NCBI GenBank assembly: GCA_051660685.1
Contig: JBOFQB010000036.1
Span: 47,570 to 111,569, forward strand
DNA: 64,000 bases
DNA from: JAVBSX01 sp051660685
GTDB taxonomy: Bacteria > Planctomycetota > Planctomycetia > Pirellulales > Thermoguttaceae
Direction of reading: 5' to 3'
Below the pieces are notes generated by a model. It had not been told where the DNA came from. It saw nothing but the letters and a program-made list of their open reading frames with translations, and did no database searches. A program made the position numbers and the translations under genes. Position 1 is the first letter of the stretch; each line of letters begins with the position of its first letter. Below, one piece after another: positions 1 to 10,900 of this stretch.

Positions 1-126
1 CGGCTAATGTTTTGGAAGGGGCATTTGTTGAAAAAAGTCGGGGCATACTGCGAAGGGGGGCAATTGCATCGTGCAAAGGACACAGACACCGAAACGCCAA
101 GTCTAGCAGATTATTTGAGAAAGTGA
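1..126 (+). CDS. 3' end of an unidentified gene (partial)
   Basis: Frame 1 is open from the first base to a TGA at 124-126, giving 41 residues that end in PSLADYLRK. The gene starts before the window. The stretch is hydrophilic and mixed in composition, with no membrane segment and no motif I recognise. The next gene starts 375 bases on, past a transposon-like repeat. The open frame could be chance at this length, so the call is tentative and no function is proposed. Confidence 0.35.
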   Translation, partial: RLMFWKGHLLKKVGAYCEGGQLHRAKDTDTETPSLADYLRK

Positions 127-261
127 ATCAGGGACATTATAACGGCTTATCTTGGACTTGTTGCTTAACCTAAAAATTCCTATGCTTATCGAGTTGTGGG
201 GCGGATTATAGCGTTTTTTCCGTTCAAGTCAAGGAAAATTCCTCTCAAGGATGCCAAAAAG

Positions 262-443
262 CAGTCCGCTAACAAGTTTCCGAGTTTGATTAAAATGGAA
301 GGCGGTAATGGAGAAAATTCGCAGAATTTTCGGAATTACGCTCAAATAAACCGCAAATCAAGCGTCATTCCGCTCCCGTTGGTCGCTCCATTACCGCCTG
401 TCATCGTTGATGCCCGTTTGCAATCAAACTTGTTAACAGTCTG
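262..443. mobile_element. MITE-like element, subfamily 2 (182 bp)
   Basis: The left end CAGTCCGCTAACAAGTTT (262-279) and the right end (426-443, reverse complement CAGACTGTTAACAAGTTT) match at 15 of 18 positions. The element is flanked by a perfect 9-bp direct repeat GCCAAAAAG (253-261 and 444-452), as expected for a target-site duplication. Inside are two more perfect inverted repeats: AGGCGGTAATGGAG (300-313 with 386-399) and GAAAATTC/GAATTTTC (313-331). Ends and length match the three elements at 46.6, 57.5 and 58.8 kb, but the core is unrelated to theirs. There is no transposase gene, so it must be mobilised in trans. Confidence 0.8.
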
Positions 444-501
444 GCCAAAAAGACTCTTTAAGGTATTTTCAAAAAATTTGACCAATAAAGGTGTAAAGCC
501 A

Positions 502-711
502 ATGAAAAAAGTATTCGATTATTTAATGTCGCAGGCAAAATATTACACGGTATTCGATTTCGGTTGTCTGAAAATGCTTGGCGTCACATCAGGAATACTG
601 CTAGGAAGCTATTTTTCAGGATTCTTTCTGAAAGGGATAGCAATTATTTGGATTATTATGGTCGTATCGTGTATCGAGATAATCTGGGCAACGTTGAGAA
701 AAAACAGCTAA
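502..711 (+). CDS. Small membrane protein, coupled to the DUF6268 gene
   Basis: This 69-residue protein starts MKKVFDYLMSQAKYY and has two hydrophobic segments (about residues 23-45 and 47-63). The start at 502 follows AAAGGTG with suitable spacing. The frame is open upstream to a GTG at 196, but that extension only translates the MITE and is rejected. The stop codon TAA shares its last base with the ATG of the next gene (TAATG at 709-713), which suggests translational coupling. The opening (MKK.FD....YY..DF..LK..G...G..LG) resembles short two-helix proteins often mislabelled 'permease of phosphate ABC transporter'. That similarity is from memory and weak. Function unknown; probably inner membrane. 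Confidence 0.6.
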   Translation: MKKVFDYLMSQAKYYTVFDFGCLKMLGVTSGILLGSYFSGFFLKGIAIIWIIMVVSCIEIIWATLRKNS

Positions 712-1877
712 TGGTTAACATATTAAAATTTTTCATTGCCTTTGTAATGACCTGTTCTGTCAACGGAAGGGTTTTTGCGCAATACTGGCCGGAACCGACA
801 TTACAAAGAAACTGTAATAATGTTGATGCGAAAGCTCCCGTCTATTTTAACAATGAAGTGCAAGGAGATAGCACGCCCGTGTTGACTTTTGGGGCTTACA
901 ACTATGGAGATAACGAATATGACGGATATGCCGGCAATCGGCAGGAAATGTCTCGGAATCAGGAAGTACCGATTGCTTTTGCTTCCTACACGAGTCGTCC
1001 CTACACCAACAAGAATGTCCGTTTACCCTCTAAACAAGGCAATTTCTCGGGAACGCAGGGGATCATATCACAGCAAACGAAGGGGCTCGTTCGCAATGCG
1101 TCTTTGGGAACAACATGGTCGCCGAGTTTGAACGACAAGGGATTGGAGGTTATGGAGGCAAATATCAGTTTTACAACGATGTTTCCTGTTTTTCTTCCTC
1201 ATTTCCGGTATCGCCCCCAAATGACACTTTTGAGTGTGACACCCAATTTCAAGTATACCAATTTACATTATGAAGGTTCTGGTTATCTGCCAAATTCTCT
1301 CTACACCGGCGGTGTAACAACGGGGCTTTTCGGAATTGTCAATGAACGGTGGAAACTTATGGCCAATGTCATGCCTAAATATTCAGGAGATGGGCAATCG
1401 AATTATCGCTCTTTGGTCTGTCCCGCGATGCTCGCCGCGATTTGGACACCCAATGAAAAATGGAATGTTACTGTGGGAGTCATTTACTTGGACAGGAGCG
1501 ATATTCCTATTCTGCCGATAGGTGGTGCGATCTACACACCTCATGAGGACTGGCGATTTGAATTGACAGCACCGCAGGTGAATATTGCCCGAAGACTAAA
1601 CGCCTATTGTTCATCGAGAGAACAAAACTGGTTGTTTATTGGCGGCGGATTTAGCGGCAGTTCGTGGTCGATCACCAGTGTCAACGACCAAAGCGATTAT
1701 GCGATGTCACGGGAATATGTTATTAAGACCGGATGGGAACACACACGAACAGATTTGTACAAGGTTACGACCGATGTTGCTTATGTTTTTGGACGTCAAA
1801 TCCAGTTTGACAGGCAAACGCAGGCAACAATCAAACCGAGCGATTCGTTGGCACTTCGGTTGACGGTATCGTTTTAA
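711..1877 (+). CDS. DUF6268-family outer-membrane beta-barrel protein
   Basis: The start at 711 is chosen because it gives a clean signal peptide (MVNILKFFIAFVMTCSVNGRVFAQ, cut after AQ) and overlaps the stop of the preceding gene by one base. The longer frame from 564 would overlap that gene heavily. The mature protein of about 365 residues has alternating-strand composition. It contains the family-like stretches WTPNEKWNVTVGVIYLDR, PIGGAIYTPHEDWRFEL and IGGGFSGSSWSI, and it ends in LRLTVSF, a C-terminal aromatic residue typical of outer-membrane barrels. DUF6268 proteins occur in Planctomycetes and Bacteroidetes, and their transported substrate is unknown. The gene is probably in an operon with the small membrane protein. 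It converges on ugd with 27 bases between, and I see no obvious terminator hairpin there. Confidence 0.8.
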   Translation: MVNILKFFIAFVMTCSVNGRVFAQYWPEPTLQRNCNNVDAKAPVYFNNEVQGDSTPVLTFGAYNYGDNEYDGYAGNRQEMSRNQEVPIAFASYTSRPYTNKNVRLPSKQGNFSGTQGIISQQTKGLVRNASLGTTWSPSLNDKGLEVMEANISFTTMFPVFLPHFRYRPQMTLLSVTPNFKYTNLHYEGSGYLPNSLYTGGVTTGLFGIVNERWKLMANVMPKYSGDGQSNYRSLVCPAMLAAIWTPNEKWNVTVGVIYLDRSDIPILPIGGAIYTPHEDWRFELTAPQVNIARRLNAYCSSREQNWLFIGGGFSGSSWSITSVNDQSDYAMSREYVIKTGWEHTRTDLYKVTTDVAYVFGRQIQFDRQTQATIKPSDSLALRLTVSF

Positions 1878-1904
1878 GGACGCCAAAATTTCTCATGCTC
1901 TACG

Positions 1905-3245
1905 TTAGGTCCCAACCTCCTCCTTCCCCACACAAGGTCGTCCAACCGAATAATAGACAAAACCCTGTCGTTTCATTTCCGCAAGAGTGTAAAGATTCCG
2001 ACCGTCAAATATGACATTCTCTTTTAATAACGTTTTGATTTTGCCAAAATCCGGCTGTTTGTAAATGTCCCATTCCGTCAACAAAATCAGGGCATCTGCA
2101 CCGTTCACGGCATCATATTGATGATCGACATAGAGGAGTCCTTTGACTTCTCCAAGCACTTCCCGGGTTTCGGCAATTGCTTTAGGATCGTGCGCCTGAA
2201 TTCTGGCCCCCTTTTGCAAAAGCTCCAGAATCAGTGTCTGGGCAGGTGCTTCACGGACATCAGAGGTTTTCGGCTTAAAAGAAAGTCCCCAGATACCAAA
2301 GGTCAAGCCCGCAACCGAACCAAAATGGGCTGCTATTTTCTGGTACATCATCTTTTTCTGACGTTCATTGACCGCTTCAACCGTTGCAAAAAGATCAGAA
2401 TGACAGTCATTCTGTTTTGCAAATTCACGAAGGGCCCGAACATCTTTGGGGAAGCAGGAACCTCCATATCCACATCCGGCCCTTAAAAAGGCTTTGCCAA
2501 TTCGTTCGTCCGAACCAATGCCAAGCCGGACTTTTTCAACATCAGCACCCGCCTTATCGCAAAGGTTGGCGATTTCATTCATAAAGGAAATGCGCGTCGC
2601 CAACATCGAATTGGCCGCATACTTTGTCATTTCCGAGGACGCGATGTCCATAAACAGCAGTTTTTCCTGTTGCAGAAACGAATACACTCCCGACATGATG
2701 TCCATTGCCCCTTGTGTATCCGTTCCAATCACAACCCGATCAGGATTCAAAAAATCATGAACCGCCGTTCCTTCACGCAAAAATTCAGGATTGGAAATGA
2801 GATCGAAGGGGACCTCAACATGGCGTTTGGACAATTCGTCACGAACCCAAGTGCGCACTTTTTCGGAGGTTCCAACCGGGACCGTCGATTTGGTAATAAC
2901 CAATGTGTAGGAACAGATTGATTTACCGATCTCGCGTGCAGCCGCTTCGACATATTTCAGATCAGCCGTTCCATCTTCATTCGAGGGGGTCCCGACACAA
3001 AGAAAACAGGCATCTGCCCCTTCAATCACCTCCTCCAGATGTGAGGAAAACGAAAGTCGCCCCGCCGCAATGTTATTCTGCATCATCTCCGCCAAACCCG
3101 GTTCATAAAAAGGGACCTCTCCCTTTTCCAACCTTGCGATTTTCTCCCGATTCGTGTCAACGCAAATAACAGTGTTACCAAATTTGGAAAAGCAGACACC
3201 GCTCACCAATCCGACATAACCGGTTCCAAGAACGATAATTTTCAT
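1905..3245 (-). CDS. ugd: UDP-glucose 6-dehydrogenase
   Basis: It oxidises UDP-glucose to UDP-glucuronate with two NAD+, supplying acidic polysaccharide or LPS precursors in the cytoplasm. The 446 residues are the usual length. The N-terminal Rossmann motif is GTGYVGLVSG (7-16). Ser120 lies in TKSTVPVGT, Lys208 in MTKYAANS, and the catalytic Cys264 in GCGYGGSCFPKD, so all key residues are present. The C-terminal UDP-binding domain contains FKPKTSDVREAP. AGGAG sits six bases before the ATG. It follows the aldo/keto reductase gene by 23 bases on the same strand and may be cotranscribed with it. Another sugar-nucleotide enzyme lies at 19.5 kb. Family members acting on UDP-GlcNAc or GDP-mannose are less likely given this active-site context. 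Confidence 0.95.
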   Translation of the reverse strand: MKIIVLGTGYVGLVSGVCFSKFGNTVICVDTNREKIARLEKGEVPFYEPGLAEMMQNNIAAGRLSFSSHLEEVIEGADACFLCVGTPSNEDGTADLKYVEAAAREIGKSICSYTLVITKSTVPVGTSEKVRTWVRDELSKRHVEVPFDLISNPEFLREGTAVHDFLNPDRVVIGTDTQGAMDIMSGVYSFLQQEKLLFMDIASSEMTKYAANSMLATRISFMNEIANLCDKAGADVEKVRLGIGSDERIGKAFLRAGCGYGGSCFPKDVRALREFAKQNDCHSDLFATVEAVNERQKKMMYQKIAAHFGSVAGLTFGIWGLSFKPKTSDVREAPAQTLILELLQKGARIQAHDPKAIAETREVLGEVKGLLYVDHQYDAVNGADALILLTEWDIYKQPDFGKIKTLLKENVIFDGRNLYTLAEMKRQGFVYYSVGRPCVGKEEVGT

Positions 3246-3268
3246 TTTTTCTCCTCACGTCAACCTTT

Positions 3269-4174
3269 TCAGTTTTCCTTCAGCGCAAGTGCCGTGTTCT
3301 CGATAAACTCGGTGATATGCGATTTCTCGGCAAACCCAACGATCATGGCGTCAATGCACTCGAGAGGGGCAACATACTGGACCGACTTTTTCCGCAAATC
3401 AGGTCGTTTAGCAAAGCTGCCTTCTCCGAGGACCTTCATCGCAATCGTCCCGATCCCCGCCTCATGTATCTTTTCCGCCAAACCCTGCACCTGGGCAATC
3501 GTCCCTTCCATATTCGGACCTTCAGAATTGATACGAATATGCACAACATCCGTCCAGGGTGTCTGCGCAGCCCGATCAAGTGCGGCATTGGCATGACAAC
3601 TGACTCCATGCGCCCTGATCATCCCTTCTTTTTTCAGCCGAGCAAGTATTTCCATCTGATCGGCATATTTCTCCGCCCATGTTCCATCAACCATGCAATG
3701 CAGCTGAACCAAATCAAGGTAATCCGTTTTACACTCCTGCAAAAATCGTTTCACCACAACATCAGCCGCAAGACGTTCTTCCGTCCCGATCCCCCCCGGA
3801 TGTCCCCATATTTTCGTAATGAGGACATAACTTTCGCGCGGTTTATCCGCAAGAGCATCCACAACAAGGGTATGAGTCCCATACAAATCGGCGAGATCAA
3901 ACAGTCGGATGCCCTGATCGTAAGCGAAACGAATCAATTCCGTTGCCGTATCCTTCCCCAATCGGGTCAACTCGCTTTGCTGTTCCCAACCGCGCATTCC
4001 GGTCCCAAAACCGATCCGCGAACAGGAAAGGTCTTTCGTCAACGACACCATCCCAACGGGATCGGTTGATTTCGGCTTCTTCGGTTTCTCTTTGCACAAC
4101 GCCGTTTTCCCGGTCATCATCGCCGTTGAACCTGCAACAACACCCCCCAAAAATTCACGCCGTTTCATTATCAT
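3269..4174 (-). CDS. Tat-exported aldo/keto reductase
   Basis: The 301-residue protein starts MIMKRREFLGGVVAGSTAMM, a twin-arginine signal, so it is probably exported folded through Tat (tatC is in this window). The body is an (alpha/beta)8 aldo/keto reductase. The FDLADLYG motif carries the catalytic Asp and Tyr, ITKIWG the Lys and VQLHCM the His, so the tetrad is complete. GAGGAG lies eight bases before the first ATG and supports that start. Planctomycetes have many Tat-exported AKRs, and the substrate cannot be read from sequence. It follows the PIN-module genes by 28 bases and precedes ugd on the same strand. An NADPH-dependent enzyme outside the cytoplasm is unusual; the cofactor may be co-exported. 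Confidence 0.88.
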   Translation of the reverse strand: MIMKRREFLGGVVAGSTAMMTGKTALCKEKPKKPKSTDPVGMVSLTKDLSCSRIGFGTGMRGWEQQSELTRLGKDTATELIRFAYDQGIRLFDLADLYGTHTLVVDALADKPRESYVLITKIWGHPGGIGTEERLAADVVVKRFLQECKTDYLDLVQLHCMVDGTWAEKYADQMEILARLKKEGMIRAHGVSCHANAALDRAAQTPWTDVVHIRINSEGPNMEGTIAQVQGLAEKIHEAGIGTIAMKVLGEGSFAKRPDLRKKSVQYVAPLECIDAMIVGFAEKSHITEFIENTALALKEN

Positions 4175-4202
4175 CGATCAATCTCCTCGATTTTTTAGAG
4201 TT

Positions 4203-4418
4203 TCACTCCCACGGAAATTTCACAGGTTTTCCTGCCGCACGGTCCGCCGCGATCTGTTCTCGCCGTATCGCAATATCACGGTCAAGTCGCTCTCCCGCTT
4301 TTCGAATGTACGCGTTGTACTCCTCCCGCGTCATGTCTTTCGTTTCTTCTCGAATTTTTTCACGGATTGCCCAAACCATTTCCAACGGATCGTCTGAATA
4401 AATATCATATTTCGGCAT
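4203..4418 (-). CDS. Small charged protein, putative antitoxin partner of the PIN protein
   Basis: The 71 residues are rich in Arg, Glu and Lys and predicted mostly helical (IREKIREETKDMTREEYNAYIRKAGERLDRDI). It ends KPVKFPWE, a tail often seen in small planctomycete and cyanobacterial proteins next to PIN genes. AGGAGA lies eight bases before the ATG. Its first 14 bases overlap the 3' end of the PIN gene, so the pair is almost certainly cotranslated. The order, toxin before antitoxin, is the reverse of classical VapBC. The N-terminal Ser-Asp-Asp-Pro-containing segment shows no clear DNA-binding fold. The antitoxin role is inferred from size, charge and position only. Confidence 0.65.
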   Translation of the reverse strand: MPKYDIYSDDPLEMVWAIREKIREETKDMTREEYNAYIRKAGERLDRDIAIRREQIAADRAAGKPVKFPWE

Positions 4419-4905
4419 TTGGCGATTCTCCTGTAAAAAATTGCGGAGTTACAATCGAAGTCATACGATAGGACATCGCAACATTGATACTGTTGACTGC
4501 GTTGATTGTCGTTACGTTCACGAAATGCTTGAAATTCCATGACAATATGTAATCACAGTGATTCACAACCGCATACGCAATGTGTGTCAGATCGTCTAGC
4601 GACCGTTTTGAAAGCACACCTTGTTGAAGGTAAATTTGTGCCAATTGGACCGCCTCATCACTTTCAGGAAGAACGGCAATCTGAAATGTCGTCAGCAAAT
4701 CAGTCATCATTTTCCGTTTTATCTGAACTGGACATGCCTCAACTTCTGCTCTTACAGCAGGTGAAATCAGGAGTTCATATTCGTCAGGGTAATCAGCCAA
4801 ATAGCGAAAAAATGCTTTCGTTGCCGCTTCTTCATACGGCTTATGTGGCGCAACAATATGACTGATGATAGACGTGTCGAGAAACAATTTTAGTTTTCTT
4901 TGCAT
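4405..4905 (-). CDS. PIN-domain protein, VapC-like ribonuclease
   Basis: The 166-residue PIN fold is the type that cleaves RNA with Mg2+ through an acidic cluster. Visible residues are Asp10 (KLFLDTSIIS), Glu54/56 (PAVRAEVE), Asp104/105 (RSLDDLTHIAYA) and Asp118 (NHCDYILSWNFKHF), so the site looks intact. It starts 22 bases after the end of the 14-kb FN3 gene and overlaps its presumed antitoxin by 14 bases. There is no good ribosome binding site next to the ATG: GAGGAG is about 17 bases away. It may therefore rely on read-through from the giant gene or be weakly translated. It is most like a toxin-antitoxin toxin, though a housekeeping PIN nuclease is possible. Confidence 0.82.
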   Translation of the reverse strand: MQRKLKLFLDTSIISHIVAPHKPYEEAATKAFFRYLADYPDEYELLISPAVRAEVEACPVQIKRKMMTDLLTTFQIAVLPESDEAVQLAQIYLQQGVLSKRSLDDLTHIAYAVVNHCDYILSWNFKHFVNVTTINAVNSINVAMSYRMTSIVTPQFFTGESPNAEI

Positions 4906-4926
4906 ACTTTACAATCCCGTATCTCC

Positions 4927-7900
4927 TCAAATCAAATCGCCAAGCAACGACCCGACCAAATTCGGGTTTTCAACATAGGCAACTTCATCACCTTCCCAAT
5001 CAATCACAAAATCGTCCTCTTTCGCCAATTCGTCAAAGAACAATTCCGTCGTTTCAACCTTCCCCTCAACCGATCCAGGTCCGTCCAACAAATCCAGTCT
5101 CGCAACCGTCGTTTCATCTCCCAAATCGTTTGTTGTAACCCAATCCGTCTCATTCCCCGAAAAACCGTCTGATTCCATTCCAGCAAACGAGGACATCGAC
5201 ATCATCGACACACTTGCCCCGCCAACACCCTGAACCTGCGTTTGATTAACGGTAACGGAATTGAAATGTATCTGCGAAGAGTTGACTCCATCGGTACTGT
5301 CTCTCCGCGAAAGGAATACGTTGGAGAGGCTGAACACGACATTACCTAGTTCATGTGCTGTTACAGGAACACGAATCATCAGTGATCCTTGAGCGGCGTT
5401 ATTGACCGCTGCAAAAGCACTTGCATAACTGAAGGTGAAAGAAATAGTTCCGTTAATTTCATCAACAACAGCATTGGCGCCAGAAACCGGCACTTCACGA
5501 GGTTCACCGACAGAGCATTTGGTCGTATCATAATGAATCGTAAATTCAATTGCATCAATTCCCGCGCCCGTTCCGCCAATCAAGCTCAATAGGTCCTGAA
5601 CGAAAACGCCCACATAATACTTACTTCCCGTAGTCGTCGGTTCAGTCGTCGACATCGTAACCGGCGTAATACTCGGGTTAAACGAGGATGCCGAGTTTCT
5701 CGCAACAAGATTCAAATTCGCCGTTGTCGACTGATTGGAATTAAGCTGAATCACAATGTCACGATCCACAAAAGAACCGCCCGGATCAGTCGCCCGAACA
5801 CGCAACGTCATTGGTCCCGTATTTGTATTGCTCGTAATTCCCGTTGCTGCAACAAATGATGCCGTTACGTTATTCCCCGCAATGTTCGCGGAAGACAAAA
5901 TCGTCCCTAAAGTCCCGGGCGTATTGACAAACGAATACGTTAGCATCGGGCTGTCCACATCATTAAAGTAACCCGTAATGTCAAACGTCGCATTGGACTG
6001 TCCCAAAGAACCAACAAGCGGGGTCACAACCGAGGTCGCAACCGGCGCAACATTTGTTCCTGTTACACGTTGAGATAAGGTTCCTGAACTCGATACTCCG
6101 CCCGCCGAATCCAAAACCGTAAAGGCATAGGAGAATGTAGACGACTTGCCGACACTAAGTATGTAAAGAGCTTCGTTTTTATTGGTCGTTACAACCGGCG
6201 TATAAGTAAAGGACTTTTTATCCGCAGAAACGATTATTTTTCCATAACAGTTTGTCGGATCAGCGGGCAAAACCGCCTGACCTATGTAAGTCGAGCCTGA
6301 CTTCAAAAGATAAAACGGCGTCCCTGTTGTAAACGCATAACCGGCAAGCGTATTAAACGTAAACGTGTCACCAAAATCAACATCCGTAATAACCCCTGCT
6401 GTAACCAACTGCTCTATCGTTACAGTCTGTGTTCCCGTTGCCGAAATACTCGGCAAGGCAAGTGTCCCGCTTGTCGGAACCTGATTGACACCGTTAATGG
6501 TTATGCTAATTGAACTGCCAACAACACCCGACGTAGTCGTTGTAATCAACGTGTTAAATTTGAGCGTCAAAACAGCATCTTTTGCTATAAAATCAAACTT
6601 TGCCGGACTCAAAATCGTAAACGTCACTTTACCATCGGACGGCTCAAGCGTGATTGTATAATCCGTATTAAAAACGAGACTATTCAATCGGGCATGAACC
6701 TGACTCGCATAACCCAGAGAGTAGGTACTTCCCGCAACATCAAGCGTAAATGAAGCATTTGAAATGCCAACAGGTCCCGAAAGGGAATCGGATACCGCAA
6801 GTGTTGCAACAACCGTCGCCGTCGTTGGTGTTTCAGGAACCGCCGATCCCGGTGTTACTGCGACAACCAAATCGCTAATGTCAACATTGATGTTCTTCGT
6901 TGCGACATTGGAAATCGAACTCGCCGTTCCTAGTCCGGTCGGTCCCGTCACACTCACTCCAAGCGTCACAGCAGAAGTCGTCGATGCCGTTCCCACCAAC
7001 GAAGTGCAGGTAATAACACCATGTGTGTCAATCGTAAACGTCACGGGTTTTCCGTCTATCATCTTCACTGTTGTATTCAATGACGTATCACTAAACACAT
7101 AAGTGTACGGCTTTCCGGCAATCGTGTTTCCAAGAACAACAGTCCCGACCACATTTCCGCTCGCTTGAACAGCCTTATTGCGGTCAACCGCCAAATCAGT
7201 CGTCGTTATTGTAACCGCAACCGTTCCGTTGACCGTCAAAACGACTTCCGTCGGTGTCGTCGAAGCGTTTGCCCCAAAACCGACCAGCGTAATCCGTTCT
7301 GTTAGGCTTTCACCCAACAAAAGGGGCCGACTCGGCTTATACGTCACGGTTCCATCCGCATGAAGTGTCGCCGTTCCATGTGAGAGCGTAACAATACCTT
7401 CCGTCCCCGTCACAATCGTTCCATCACTCTTCTGAATACCCGAGAACGTATTACTCCCCGTTCCCCCCGTTATCATGTTTTCCAGATAGGTATTCGCAGC
7501 CGGTGTCCCCGTTTTTGCACCCGGGAAGAAGGTAATTCCTGTTCCAATGTAATTAACCGAACCACTTGTTACTGAAATAACAGGCGGAGCAATCACGGTA
7601 ATTCCCGTACTGCTAATCGGATTCATTGCGTAATTTCCGCTCGCCGCTTTTGCGGTAATACGAACCCAATAATCATTTCCCGCCGTTAAAGGTGAAGAAG
7701 CCGAACCAAACGTATGCGATCTCTCACTCGGTGTCGCCTCATACGAACCAATCGCCGTTTCACTTCCCGCACGTCCGTACTCAACGAGGAATCCAACTGT
7801 CTCGGCATTAGCACTTCCGGCATTTTTCGCCCAAGTCCAGTCCACCTTGATTTGTCCAGCAACCGAATTACTCGTCGTTTCGCCGCTCACGTTGTTGACA

Positions 7901-10900
7901 ATATGATCGACCGAAACAGTCGTTTGCGTCACCAAAAGAGTTTCCTTCTCAACCGGCCCGTTTGTGTACTTCACAAAGAACGTGTAACTCTTCCCCGGTA
8001 CAAGCGTCGCATCTGTATCAGTTCCAGTAATAGAGATGTTCGCATGACCCCCTAAAAGTGTCACAGTGTAATGTGATGCACCAATCGGCGTTGCCTCTCC
8101 CTGCAAATAAAGGGTGTACATATTGGCCGCATCTCCAGCATCAACGACCGGCATCGTTAGCACAATTTTGTGCGCATTATTAACATAATCCGCCGAACTG
8201 GCAGGTGCAGCCAAATGCGTTGATTTTTCAACCACATTCGATCCTGCTGATTTCGCGTAACCGGAATTATTTCCGTTACTCCATCGTGTCACAACAAACC
8301 AGTAATCGGTTCCTCCTTTGATCTGGGGGTACACATCATTATCAAAGACAAAACTTCCCCCTTGAGCATACCCGCTCATCAATCGGGTTCCTCCACCACC
8401 CGGGTTGCCGTCATAAACGGCAATTTGATAAAATGCACCGACTACAGGTGTCCAACTCAAAGAAATTTTAAGCGAGGTCGGATCGGACACTGCCGCAACA
8501 TCAGTCAAAGCATTGTACAGCGCATACGACACAGCATCAGTCGCTTCCGAATACGAACTCGGACTATACACTTTCGTCCCAAAAACACGATACACGACAC
8601 CACTTTGCGCCGTCCTCGAACCCTCAAACGTCGCCGTTCCCCCCGCTTGGTCAACCGTCACCCCCGACAAATCCGCCCACATCGAACCCGTCCAGTATTG
8701 AACCGCATAAGTGTAATCCGCAACCGGCGACCAAGAGAGCGTCATGTGCGACCCAACGGCATAGGTTGACCCGCTGATATTTTCTGTTCCGCTTATCGTC
8801 GGCTTGCTCGCAACAAAAACGGCCGTCGATACCGGACTTGCAGCCGATGTATTACTGCTAACCGAATTTTTCGCCGTGATTCGATAAACAACAGGCGAAG
8901 CGGCTCCTCCCGGATTATCCGTATACGTCAACACATTACCTGTTGTTGTAACATTACTCCAGTTTAATCCGTTATCATGTGAACGCTCAACGACATACGA
9001 GTCCGCCGAACCAATCGCACTCCAAGTCAAGACAACATCGTACTTTCCTGTTCCATTATTCCAGACCGGAGTCGCAACAAGCGGCGCAGCCGGGGTACTT
9101 AACATGGTCGCCTGAATCAACTCCGTTCCATTCACGGTTCCCCGGGCATTGACCGCAACCAAACGGAATTTGTAACTGGTTGCAGCGGTCAAACCGGTTG
9201 CCGTATACGACACTTCCGTCGTCAGGTTACCACTTTTGGACGCCCCGGACCAATCCGAAGAACTCGCCAAAATCCATTCAACATGATACGTCGTTGCACC
9301 TGCAGGAGCCGAAAAACTCAACGAAACCGTTGTATCCGTCCGTCCCGTCATGCTCGGTGCAGCCGGTTGACTCGGAACCGCGACAATTGAAACAGGGACG
9401 CTTTCCTGAGACAACATGCCCGGCGAGCTCACTTCCACCTTGAAATCGTAACCCTTGGCCGAATCAAGACCCGACACAACCGCCGTGTAGGACCCCGCCG
9501 TCCAACTTGTCCATTCAGTCCAGCTTCCTCCTGATGTCTCTTGATAATAAACTTTATACGTCGTTGACGCATTTTCATTCGCAACGGCACTCCAAGTCAA
9601 GGTTGCCGAACTGGCATTTTGAGACGAAACCGTTACAACCGGCACACCAAGCTCAGGGGTTGCTGGGGTCGTCACATCAGCCGAACCTGCCGACCAAGCC
9701 GACACGTTGTTCGCCGCACTAACCGCTTTAATCGCGTATTTCGCCGTTAAACTGGGGTTCTGCCCAACCGTAAATGTCCATTCCCCCTCTGTTTCCGTTT
9801 CCGTTGCACTCACTTTTGTTGCACCCGCTTCATCACTGACCCAACTCATTGAGGTATTATTCCAATACAACGTTGTTCCCTCAATCGTCTGCGAAATAAC
9901 ATATTCCACAGCATCATCAGCATACGCCCAAGTCAGCGTAACGTTAAAAAAACCTTTCGCTCCATTCCAAACCCCTGCGGTACTTGCTTGAAATGTCCCC
10001 GGCGTTTCCAGCAACGTTTTCACATCCTCCAGAACAACGGACGGATTACTGGTCAGACCTGCGCTGTTATGCGCAGAAACTCGAAACTTATACGCCGTAT
10101 CAGATGTCAAACCCGTTACGACGACTGTCGTACCTGTAATAGAACCATCTGCCCCAAACTTGGTCCAGTTCGTACCTCCATCGACACTGTACTCAACAAT
10201 GTAATAAGAAATGCTCGCCGTATCACCATTGACCTCCTTGCCCGGGTTGCTCGGAGCTGTCCAACTCAATGTGACCGACTCCGCCTCAATGTCAGAACCG
10301 GCCAAACCAGTCGGCTCACTTGACGCTTGCGCCGCAGAAGGTGTTACGACTTCACTGGACACCGAAACCTTCGCCGTCTTACCCGATTCCGTATAAATCG
10401 TGACAACGCGGAAATAATAAGGCGTTCCATTTGCCAAACCCGTTATTTCCGTTCCTTCAGGACTCGCCGTTACCGAAACCTTCGTCCAATCCGTCCCGTT
10501 CAACGATTGCAGAATCTCATAACTGTCCGCATCATCATCCCCCGTCCATTCCAGCGTCACTGTCCCAGCACCAGCCGTTCCGGTCGGTTTTGTCCCCATA
10601 TCAAGTGCAGGAGGAGCAACCGTTACTGCTGTATGCAAAGCGGCCTCATTCTGAACCGCAGAAACGGCACAGTAATAGATGTTAGCATCGCCGGGTAAAA
10701 CCGTTCCACTTGCTTTGCTGTCGGTCAATGTAACATACGTCCAACTCCCCCGACTTGTCGAAACAGAATCTGTTTTTCCGGGAGCAAGTTTGAGTGCCTC
10801 TGTCAAATCGGTGTAATCCGTTGGATTCGGAACCTCATTGCCCGCTCCACTTCCCGCCCAAATCCAAAGCGAGGTCGTCGCGCCCTCCATAACTCCTGCC

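Noticed and set aside
196..501. Long upstream extension of the 69-residue membrane protein
   Set aside because: It translates the 262-443 transposon-like element; the ATG at 502 has a better ribosome site.
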